A stretch of DNA of 64,000 nt from Halocynthiibacter styelae (GTDB taxonomy: Bacteria > Pseudomonadota > Alphaproteobacteria > Rhodobacterales > Rhodobacteraceae). The DNA is taken from positions 36,857 to 100,856 of the forward strand of contig NZ_JADCKQ010000013.1 of assembly GCF_016123485.1 (NCBI RefSeq), given 5' to 3'. Position numbers and translations under genes: made by a program. The notes under the pieces are model-generated. The model saw only the letters and a list, made by a program, of their open reading frames with translations. It was not told where the DNA came from and ran no database searches. The stretch's first letter is position 1, and every line of letters starts with the position of its first letter. Below are positions 35,130 through 41,925 of this stretch, one piece after another.

Positions 35130-35810
35130 ATGGCAGGCAAACGGGCGGTGGCAAAGCAAAGCCTGCCGGAAATCATCGCAAATGATCTGCGAGAACGCAT
35201 TCTTTCCGGCGAACTGGAGGAAGGCGAAGCGATCCGTCAGGAAGCTCTGGCGGCGGAATATGATGTCTCCCGCATGCCGATCCGCGAAGCCCTGAAGCGC
35301 CTGTCTGCCGAAGGCCTTGTGGATTGGGCGAACAATCGCGGGGGGTCCGTCACCCGCCATTCCATCAGCCAGATCGCTGAAATTTTTGATCTGCGCGAAC
35401 TGCTGGAAATTGATCTGTTCCGCCGCGCGATCCCCAATATGACCACCACAGATTTCGCCCGCTGCGAAGAACTGATGGCAAAGATGGAAACCTCTTACAA
35501 CGGCGATGATGTCGGCCAGTGGGGCGAGTTGAACTATGATTATCACGCCGCGCTTTACGCCGCTTCTGATCGCGGGCTGACGTCGGAACTTCTGAACCGG
35601 ATCAGCCTGCAGTCGGATCGTTATATCCGCATGCACCTTAGCGTGATGAAACAGCGTGAACCTGCTAAGGACGAACACCGACAGCTACTGGCCTATGCCA
35701 AAGCCGGGGATATTGATGCCGCCTGCGCGCTTTTGCAGAAGCACATCCGTCGCACTCGGGATGAGCTGCTGGAAATGGTGAAGAAGCGCCGCGAGGCTGA
35801 GGTAAAATAA
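35130..35810 (+). CDS. GntR-family regulator, FadR/FCD type, of hydroxyproline catabolism
   Basis: 226 residues from the ATG at 35130 (a TTG at 35124 is an alternative). Winged helix at about 10-75 with DVSRMPIREALKRLSAEGLV, then an FCD domain with ELLEIDLFRRAI. It sits between the hydroxyproline operon and the aldehyde dehydrogenase gene. Two identical ATTGGATACAAT sites flank it, one before itself and one before the dehydrogenase gene, with a partial copy next to its start. It is therefore the likely local regulator, probably a repressor released by hydroxyproline or an intermediate; the effector is inference. Confidence 0.93.
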   Translation: MAGKRAVAKQSLPEIIANDLRERILSGELEEGEAIRQEALAAEYDVSRMPIREALKRLSAEGLVDWANNRGGSVTRHSISQIAEIFDLRELLEIDLFRRAIPNMTTTDFARCEELMAKMETSYNGDDVGQWGELNYDYHAALYAASDRGLTSELLNRISLQSDRYIRMHLSVMKQREPAKDEHRQLLAYAKAGDIDAACALLQKHIRRTRDELLEMVKKRREAEVK

Positions 35811-35862
35811 CCCCCCATCGTGACACGGTTAGCCACTGGGTCGGGCTTGCATTCTGTGAATA

Positions 35863-35874
35863 ATTGGATACAAT
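35863..35874. promoter_or_regulatory. ATTGGATACAAT operator overlapping a promoter -10 region
   Basis: The same 12-mer as at 35011. Its last six bases, TACAAT, could be a -10 hexamer with TTGCAT (35847-35852) 16 bp upstream as -35. A regulator bound here would block the promoter of the aldehyde dehydrogenase gene at 35919. Confidence 0.6.
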
Positions 35875-35918
35875 ATCCACAAATTCAAAATCCCACTCAG
35901 ACGGAGCCTCAGACGCCC

Positions 35919-37424
35919 ATGACCTTCACCCCTCACGGCAAACACCTGATCGCTGGCCAATGGCTGGCGGGTGACGAAACTTTCAACTCCGACCCGGCCC
36001 ACGGCCCGGCGCACGCCTATTCCATCGGTCGCGTGTCCGACGTGAACGCCGCCTGTGAAGCCGCGGAAGAAGCCTTCTGGTCCTTTGGTTACACAAGCCG
36101 CGCAGATCGCGCCGCCTTCCTCAACAAAATCGCGGATGAAATCGAAGCCCGCGCTGACGCCATCACCGAAATCGGCACCCAGGAAACCGGCCTGCCCGAA
36201 GCCCGCCTTCAGGGCGAACGCGGCCGCACCACCGGCCAGATCCGCCTGTTCGCGGAACATATCCTCAAGGGTGACTACCTTGACACACGCCACGACCAGG
36301 CCCTGCCTGATCGCGCACCTCTGCCACGCCCTGATCTGAAAATGATCCAGCGCCCGGTTGGCCCGATTGCCGTCTTCGGTGCCTCAAACTTCCCGCTGGC
36401 TTTCTCTACTGCGGGTGGTGACACCGCCGCTGCGCTTGCCGCTGGCTGCCCGGTTGTTGTGAAAGGCCACAGCGCCCACCCCGGCACCGGTGAAATCATC
36501 GCCGAAGCCGTGCATGCCGCAATCAAAGCCTGCAATCTGCACCCTGGCGTCTTCAGCTTGATCCAGGGCGGCAACCGCGAAGTCGGCGCTGCCGTTGTGC
36601 AACACCCGCTGATCAAAGCGGTTGGTTTCACAGGGTCACTTGCCGGTGGTCGCGCATTGTTCGATCTTTGCGCACAGCGTCCGGAACCCATTCCATTCTT
36701 TGGTGAACTCGGTTCCGTGAATCCGATGTTTATCCTGGATAACGCGCTAAACAATCGCGGTACTGACATCGCTGCGGGTTGGGCCGGTTCTCTGACCATG
36801 GGCGCAGGCCAGTTCTGTACAAACCCGGGCATTGCCATCGTGCAGGCCGGTGAAAAAGGCGAAGCTTTCGTCAATGCGGCCCAGGAAGCTCTGGGCGCAT
36901 TCGGCGCGCAAACCATGCTGACCGACGGGATCGCCAGCGCCTATCAATCCGGCCAGCGTCGGATCGCGGAAATCGCGGGTGTGCAGGATGTGCTGACAAC
37001 CATGTGCGACCAGCGCGACGCAACCCCATATCTGTATCGCACCACCGCCGCCAACTGGCTGGAAAACGAAGTGCTTGCGGAAGAAGTCTTTGGTCCGCTT
37101 GGGGTGATTGTCACCGCTGAAAACGCGGATGAAATGCAGCAGATCGCCCGCAGCCTGCAAGGTCAGTTGACCTGTACTCTGCATATGGATGATGCTGATA
37201 CCGAAGCTGCACAACGCCTGATGCCGGTGCTGGAACGCAAAGCAGGCCGGATCCTTGCCAATGGGTTCCCAACCGGTGTCGAAGTTGCTGATGCCATGGT
37301 GCACGGCGGCCCTTACCCGGCGTCTACCAACTTCGGTGCAACCTCTGTTGGTACAATGTCCATCCGCCGCTTCCTGCGGCCGGTATGTTACCAGAACCTG
37401 CCAGACGCACTGTTGCCTGTATAA
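35919..37424 (+). CDS. 2,5-dioxovalerate (2-oxoglutarate semialdehyde) dehydrogenase
   Basis: 501 residues from the ATG at 35919. Aldehyde dehydrogenase residues are in place: Glu263 (FFGELGSVNP) and nucleophile Cys300 (GAGQFCTNPG). The FGASNFPLAFSTAGGDTAAA and VVKGHSAHPGT segments are characteristic of the 2-oxoglutarate semialdehyde dehydrogenase branch. It oxidises the product of the DapA-like lyase to 2-oxoglutarate, closing the hydroxyproline pathway. It has its own promoter region after the GntR gene and a terminator behind it. Confidence 0.93.
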   Translation: MTFTPHGKHLIAGQWLAGDETFNSDPAHGPAHAYSIGRVSDVNAACEAAEEAFWSFGYTSRADRAAFLNKIADEIEARADAITEIGTQETGLPEARLQGERGRTTGQIRLFAEHILKGDYLDTRHDQALPDRAPLPRPDLKMIQRPVGPIAVFGASNFPLAFSTAGGDTAAALAAGCPVVVKGHSAHPGTGEIIAEAVHAAIKACNLHPGVFSLIQGGNREVGAAVVQHPLIKAVGFTGSLAGGRALFDLCAQRPEPIPFFGELGSVNPMFILDNALNNRGTDIAAGWAGSLTMGAGQFCTNPGIAIVQAGEKGEAFVNAAQEALGAFGAQTMLTDGIASAYQSGQRRIAEIAGVQDVLTTMCDQRDATPYLYRTTAANWLENEVLAEEVFGPLGVIVTAENADEMQQIARSLQGQLTCTLHMDDADTEAAQRLMPVLERKAGRILANGFPTGVEVADAMVHGGPYPASTNFGATSVGTMSIRRFLRPVCYQNLPDALLPV

Positions 37425-37432
37425 CCATCATT

Positions 37433-37467
37433 CCCCTTCCGCCTGAAATCGGGTGGAGGGGGTTTTT
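37433..37467 (+). terminator. Imperfect intrinsic terminator after the aldehyde dehydrogenase gene
   Basis: CCCCTTCCGCC pairs with GGGTGGAGGGG with a bulge, around a TGAAATC loop, and TTTTT follows at 37463-37467. Confidence 0.7.
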
Positions 37468-37641
37468 GGCGAACGCCTGTTTGCCGTTTCGAATTATCCC
37501 CCTGATTTCCATCGCAATTTTGACCTGAATGGGTTGATCGGCAGAGAATTCTCTGCGGCTTTGGTCAGGCATACGTTGAGTTAACTTCACAGCATGTATA
37601 AATGGTGTGAACGGATGGCGTCTTGCATTTCGTCGTCACAA

Positions 37642-37651
37642 TGTATACAAT
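37642..37651. promoter_or_regulatory. TGTATACAAT operator-like site upstream of acnB
   Basis: The same 10-mer as at 16279 and 19068, followed closely by GCATACAG. It lies 96 bp before the acnB start, in the untranslated leader. Confidence 0.45.
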
Positions 37652-37737
37652 CGCATACAGCAAGCCTGACCGGCCCGCCAGAGACGATTCTGAGACCGGT
37701 ATCGGGCTATATCTGTTACAACAGCGCCGGAAATATC

Positions 37738-40527
37738 ATGAGCCTCTATACCGACTATCTGAGTGAGATCGAGACCCGCAAAACGCAGGATCTGCACCCG
37801 AAACCTATTGAGGACGGTGCCCTTGTTGCTGAGATCATTGAACAGATCAAAGACGGCGGCAATGAACATCGCGAAGCGTCCCTGAACTTCTTCATTTACA
37901 ACACGCTGCCAGGTACCACGTCTGCGGCGGGTGTGAAAGCAGCCTTCCTGAAGGACATCATCCTGGGCGCTGCTGAAGTTGCGGAAATCTCTGTCGATTA
38001 CGCGTTTGAACTGCTGTCCCACATGAAAGGCGGCCCATCTGTTGAGGTTCTGCTGGATCTGGCGCTTGGTGACAACGCTGCGGTTTCCGTACCGGCCGCT
38101 GAAGTTCTGAAAACCCAGGTCTTCCTGTATGAAGCCGACACCGATCGTCTGGAAGAAGCTTACAAGGCTGGCAACGCCATCGCGAAAGAGATGCTGGAAA
38201 GCTACGCCAAGGCCGAATTCTTCACCAAGCTGCCTGAGCTGGAAGAAGAGATCAAAGTTGTGACCTATATCGCTGGTATTGGGGACATTTCCACTGACCT
38301 TCTGTCCCCAGGTGCCGAAGCGCATTCCCGTGCGGATCGTGAATTGCACGGCCAATGCATGTGTTCCCCGGAACAGCAAAAAGAAATTCAGGCGCTTCAG
38401 GCGGCGCACCCGGACGCGCGCGTGATGTTGATCGCGGAAAAAGGCACCATGGGTGTTGGATCTTCCCGCATGTCCGGTGTGAACAACGTGGCGCTCTGGA
38501 CTGGTAAGAAGGCGTCCCCTTACGTGCCGTTCATCAACATCGCCCCTGTTGTTGCGGGCACCAACGGTATTTCCCCGATCTTCCTGACCACGGTTGATGT
38601 GACCGGCGGCATTGGCATTGACCTTGATAACTGGGTCAAAACGCTGGATGCAAACGGCGATGTTGTTGAAGACGAAGATGGCGAAGCGGTTCTGGAACAG
38701 ACCTATTCCGTTGAAAGTGGAAAAGTTCTGACCATCAACACCAAATCCAAAACCCTGTCGGATGCAGACGGCACTGTTCTGAAAGACGTGTCCGCTGCCT
38801 TCACCCCGCAGAAGATGGAATTCATGAAGGCTGGCGGCTCCTATGCTGTGGTATTTGGTAAGAAGCTGCAAACATTTGCGGCCGCGACCCTGGGTCAGGA
38901 ACTGAAATCAGCATTCGCTGCTTCCAAAGAGGTGTCTGTTGACGGTCAGGGCCTGACAGCCGTTGAAAAAATCTTCAACCGCAATGCGCTTGGCACCACA
39001 CCGGGCAAAACCCTGCACGCAGGTTCAGACGTGCGCGTGAAGGTGAATGTTGTGGGTTCCCAGGACACCACCGGCCCAATGACCGCGCAGGAATTGGAAG
39101 CCATGGCCGCGACCGTGATTTCCCCATCTGTTGACATTGGTTACCAGTCCGGCTGTCACACAGCATCCGTTTGGGACAAAAAGGCCCAGGCCAATATCCC
39201 TAAGTTGATGAAATTCATGAATGATTTCGGCCTGATCACCGCGCGTGATCCAAAGGGTGAATATCACGCAATGACGGATGTTATCCATAAGGTTCTGAAC
39301 GACATCACCATTGATGACCGTGCGATCATTGTTGGTGGCGACAGCCACACACGTATGTCCAAAGGCGTGGCATTTGGCGCGGATTCAGGCACTGTTGCGC
39401 TGGCGCTTGCGACGGGCGAAGCTGCGATGCCGATCCCGGAATCGGTCAAAGTGACCTTCAAAGGCAAAATGGCCGATCACATGGATTTCCGTGACGTCGT
39501 ACATGCAACCCAAGCCCAGATGCTGGATCAACATGATGACAACGTCTTCCAGGGCCGCATCATTGAAGTTCACATTGGCACCCTTCTGGCTGACCAGGCC
39601 TTCACCTTCACCGACTGGACTGCGGAAATGAAAGCGAAAGCTTCTGTCTGTATTTCCAACGATGAAACGCTGATCGGCTCTTTGGAACTGGCGAAATCCC
39701 GTATTCAGATCATGATCGACAAGGGTATGGACAACGAGAAAGCCGTTCTTGCCAACCTGAACAAACTGGCGGATGCCCGTATCGCAGAAATCAAATCTGG
39801 TGAAGTGCCTGCGCTGACCCCTGATGCAGACGCGAAGTATTTCGCCGAAGTTGTGGTTGATCTGGACCAAATCGTTGAACCGATGATCGCCGACCCTGAC
39901 GTTCACAACGATGATGTCTCTAAGCGCTACACCCATGACACCATCCGCCCCGTGTCCTATTACGGCGGCGACAAGAAGGTGGATCTGGGCTTTATCGGAT
40001 CCTGCATGGTACACAAAGGCGATATGAAAATCGTCGCCCAGATGCTGCGCAATATCGAAAAGCTGAACGGCACAGTTGAATTCAACGCACCGCTTGTGGT
40101 GGCCGCCCCGACCTACAACATCATTGATGAACTGAAGGCCGAAGGCGACTGGGATATTCTGCAGAAATATTCCGGCTTTGAATTTGATGACATGTTCCCA
40201 AAGGCCCAGGCCCGTACGGAATATGAAAACATCATGTATCTGGAACGTCCTGGCTGTAGCCTTTGCATGGGCAACCAGGAAAAAGCCGCCAAGGGTGATA
40301 CAGTTCTGGCCACATCCACCCGCCTGTTCCAGGGCCGCGTTGTTGCCGATACAGCTGACAAAAAGGGTGAATCCCTGCTGGCATCCACCCCGGTTGTGGT
40401 TCTGGCTGCAGTCCTGGGCCGCGCTCCAACACTTGCGGAATATAAAGCCGCTGTGGAAGGCATTAACCTGACCAAATTCGCCCCGCCGCTGCAAAAGCCG
40501 CTGGACGTGAAATCTGTTCACTTTTGA
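37738..40527 (+). CDS. acnB: Aconitate hydratase B
   Basis: 929 residues from the ATG at 37738, which gives the usual AcnB N-terminus (MSLYTDYLSEIETRK). It has the AcnB order: an N-terminal HEAT-like domain (1-160), then the swivel domain, then the catalytic domains. Iron-sulfur ligands are Cys756 (IGSCMVHKGD) and Cys840/Cys843 (ERPGCSLCMGN). It isomerises citrate to isocitrate in the TCA cycle, where 2-oxoglutarate from the hydroxyproline operon also enters. At 929 residues it is longer than the enterobacterial enzyme (about 865), with an acidic insertion near residues 310-365. The TGTATACAAT site upstream hints at shared control with neighbouring catabolic genes. Confidence 0.96.
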   Translation: MSLYTDYLSEIETRKTQDLHPKPIEDGALVAEIIEQIKDGGNEHREASLNFFIYNTLPGTTSAAGVKAAFLKDIILGAAEVAEISVDYAFELLSHMKGGPSVEVLLDLALGDNAAVSVPAAEVLKTQVFLYEADTDRLEEAYKAGNAIAKEMLESYAKAEFFTKLPELEEEIKVVTYIAGIGDISTDLLSPGAEAHSRADRELHGQCMCSPEQQKEIQALQAAHPDARVMLIAEKGTMGVGSSRMSGVNNVALWTGKKASPYVPFINIAPVVAGTNGISPIFLTTVDVTGGIGIDLDNWVKTLDANGDVVEDEDGEAVLEQTYSVESGKVLTINTKSKTLSDADGTVLKDVSAAFTPQKMEFMKAGGSYAVVFGKKLQTFAAATLGQELKSAFAASKEVSVDGQGLTAVEKIFNRNALGTTPGKTLHAGSDVRVKVNVVGSQDTTGPMTAQELEAMAATVISPSVDIGYQSGCHTASVWDKKAQANIPKLMKFMNDFGLITARDPKGEYHAMTDVIHKVLNDITIDDRAIIVGGDSHTRMSKGVAFGADSGTVALALATGEAAMPIPESVKVTFKGKMADHMDFRDVVHATQAQMLDQHDDNVFQGRIIEVHIGTLLADQAFTFTDWTAEMKAKASVCISNDETLIGSLELAKSRIQIMIDKGMDNEKAVLANLNKLADARIAEIKSGEVPALTPDADAKYFAEVVVDLDQIVEPMIADPDVHNDDVSKRYTHDTIRPVSYYGGDKKVDLGFIGSCMVHKGDMKIVAQMLRNIEKLNGTVEFNAPLVVAAPTYNIIDELKAEGDWDILQKYSGFEFDDMFPKAQARTEYENIMYLERPGCSLCMGNQEKAAKGDTVLATSTRLFQGRVVADTADKKGESLLASTPVVVLAAVLGRAPTLAEYKAAVEGINLTKFAPPLQKPLDVKSVHF

Positions 40528-40552
40528 TCTGAACGCAGATTGACTGATTTGG

Positions 40553-40584
40553 AACCGGCCGCAGGAAACTGTGGCCGGTTTTTT
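40553..40584 (+). terminator. Intrinsic terminator of acnB
   Basis: A 12-bp stem (40553-40564 with 40569-40580, one G-T pair) is capped by a GAAA tetraloop and followed by a T-run. Confidence 0.92.
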
Positions 40585-40599
40585 GTATCCTGACGGATC

Positions 40600-40640
40600 A
40601 TCTGTTCTGGTGTAGCATTTTCCCAAACATCTGTTTTGGG
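40600..40640 (+). promoter_or_regulatory. Repeated leader motif upstream of the RpiR-type regulator
   Basis: ATCTGTTCTGG (40600-40610) and ATCTGTTTTGG (40629-40639) are direct repeats with one mismatch, 29 bp apart. The second overlaps an inverted repeat, CCCAAA (40622-40627) and TTTGGG (40635-40640). The position, just before the start at 40647, suggests autoregulation. Confidence 0.45.
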
Positions 40641-40646
40641 GGCGAT

Positions 40647-41543
40647 ATGGTACTACAGGATAAAGCGCGGATTGTGCAGCGGTTGATTGCAGAGACGAAG
40701 GATCTGCCTCCCAGGTTGCAGCTGGCGGCGAAATACATCGTGGATCACAGTCATGCATTTGGCATGGACCCGATCCGGGAAACGGCACGGAAAATCGGAA
40801 TTGGGGCTAATTCTCTGGTCCGGTTGGCGGACCATCTGGGGTTTGACAGCTTTGATGCTCTGCGTGCGCCCTTCAGGGCGGCGCTGACCGCCAGGTATGA
40901 TGCCAGTGAAGGGCTGGGGTGGATTGATCGTGTGTCCGGGGCAGGGGGCTTTGGTTCCGAACATGCACTGAGCCTCCGCAATGAGATGGAAATTACCGGG
41001 CAGTCTTTGCGCCAATTCACAGCCGATCAGGCGCAACAGGCGGTTGAGATGCTGACAGGGGCACAGAACGCTTATGTCACCGCCACACGGGCCAGCTATT
41101 CCCTTGCCTATTATTTTCACTATGTCGGGCGAATGGCCTTACCGGGGTTGCAGTTGATTCCACGTCATATGGGCAGCCCGGTGGATGAAATGATGAATGT
41201 GGGGCCGGGGGATGTTTTGCTGGCGATCACATTTGCGCCCTATAGCGCGGAAACCATCCGGGCGCTGCGTCTGGCGAAAGAAAACGGCGCGCGGGTCATT
41301 TTGATTTCAGATTCAGAACTGATCGCGCCCAATATCACGGCCGATCTGTTTCTGAAGGCTGCCGCACAGTCACAGCATTTCTTCCCTTGTTTTTCAGGTG
41401 CGATGGTGGTGCTGGAAGGGCTGTTGCATCATCTGATCCGCCAGGGTGGCGATGAGGTGCGAAACAGGATTACCAGCTATGAGGAACTGCGTGAAGACAG
41501 CGGGGCGTATTGGCAGGCGAAGCTGCCGAAAGTCCGCCGATAG
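40647..41543 (+). CDS. RpiR/MurR-family regulator with SIS domain
   Basis: 298 residues. An N-terminal HTH_6 domain (about 10-85; KYIVDHSHAFGMDPIRETARKIG) precedes a sugar-isomerase (SIS) domain at about 130-260 with the phosphosugar-loop-like VLLAITFAPYSAETI and ARVILISDSEL segments. RpiR regulators respond to phosphorylated sugars or, in many marine alphaproteobacteria, stand beside amine-demethylation genes. The FAD-GcvT gene at 41926 is on the same strand 380 bp downstream and is a possible target. Confidence 0.92.
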   Translation: MVLQDKARIVQRLIAETKDLPPRLQLAAKYIVDHSHAFGMDPIRETARKIGIGANSLVRLADHLGFDSFDALRAPFRAALTARYDASEGLGWIDRVSGAGGFGSEHALSLRNEMEITGQSLRQFTADQAQQAVEMLTGAQNAYVTATRASYSLAYYFHYVGRMALPGLQLIPRHMGSPVDEMMNVGPGDVLLAITFAPYSAETIRALRLAKENGARVILISDSELIAPNITADLFLKAAAQSQHFFPCFSGAMVVLEGLLHHLIRQGGDEVRNRITSYEELREDSGAYWQAKLPKVRR

Positions 41544-41656
41544 GGCGCTATGCGCACAGATCAAACCGGTTTTGCAGAAACAGGTGGTACACGAGTCGGT
41601 TTTTCCCACCTATCTGGCAGCTATCGAAACTGATTTTGTTCGAAGGAACCTTGAAG

Positions 41657-41752
41657 ATGGCACAGGCTGCAAAAGATATCATGGGTGTTGGCGTACTGGT
41701 CGCTGCAACTGCGCTTTTCATTGGCGTACACTCCTGGTTTGTTATCATGTGA
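41657..41752 (+). CDS. 31-residue single-span membrane peptide
   Basis: The frame starts MAQAAKDIMGVGVLVAATAL and ends HSWFVIM, with one hydrophobic segment over residues 9-24. Support for a real gene: AAGGA and TGAAG precede the ATG, the start is about 110 bp after the previous gene, and an intrinsic terminator starts 53 nt after the stop. Such small bitopic proteins often associate with membrane oxidases or transporters. No partner can be named from the sequence. It is too short to be caught by normal gene finders. Confidence 0.6.
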   Translation: MAQAAKDIMGVGVLVAATALFIGVHSWFVIM

Positions 41753-41804
41753 TAACGGCTCTTCCAGTTTGGCTATGGCCTGCGGAAGACAAGCAAGATC
41801 AATC

Positions 41805-41832
41805 AAGCGCCGCGATTCTGTGGCGCTTTTTT
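41805..41832 (+). terminator. Intrinsic terminator after the 31-residue gene
   Basis: AAGCGCC (41805-41811) pairs with GGCGCTT (41822-41828), followed by a six-T run. Confidence 0.85.
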
Positions 41833-41843
41833 GTATTTGAAAA

Positions 41844-41859
41844 AAGAACATATGTTCTT
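41844..41859. promoter_or_regulatory. Perfect 16-bp palindrome upstream of the second FAD-GcvT gene
   Basis: AAGAACATATGTTCTT is fully self-complementary and lies 66 bp before the start at 41926, right behind a terminator. It is a strong operator candidate for a dimeric regulator, possibly the RpiR protein. Confidence 0.6.
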
Positions 41860-41925
41860 AATGTTGGATTTGAAAAACATTCTGTACTGAGCGAGCATCG
41901 GCCAAACTGAAAAAAGGCCCGGCTT

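Larger units (their letters stand above)
37425..37737 (+). promoter_or_regulatory. 313-bp region upstream of acnB
   Basis: It begins with the terminator of the dehydrogenase gene. A possible promoter is TTGAGT (37576-37581) with TATAAA (37597-37602), spacer 15 bp, weak. The TGTATACAAT site at 37642 lies about 40 bp downstream of that -10 box. The frame of acnB is open back to 37594, but those codons look non-coding. Nothing else is recognised. Confidence 0.45.

Noticed and set aside
37636..38871. 411-codon open frame antisense to acnB
   Set aside because: The plus-strand frame encodes a clearly recognised AcnB; the antisense translation has no known motifs.
41844..41859. SOS (LexA) box
   Set aside because: The half-site spacing is of the Gram-positive type, and the downstream gene is a demethylase, not a repair gene.
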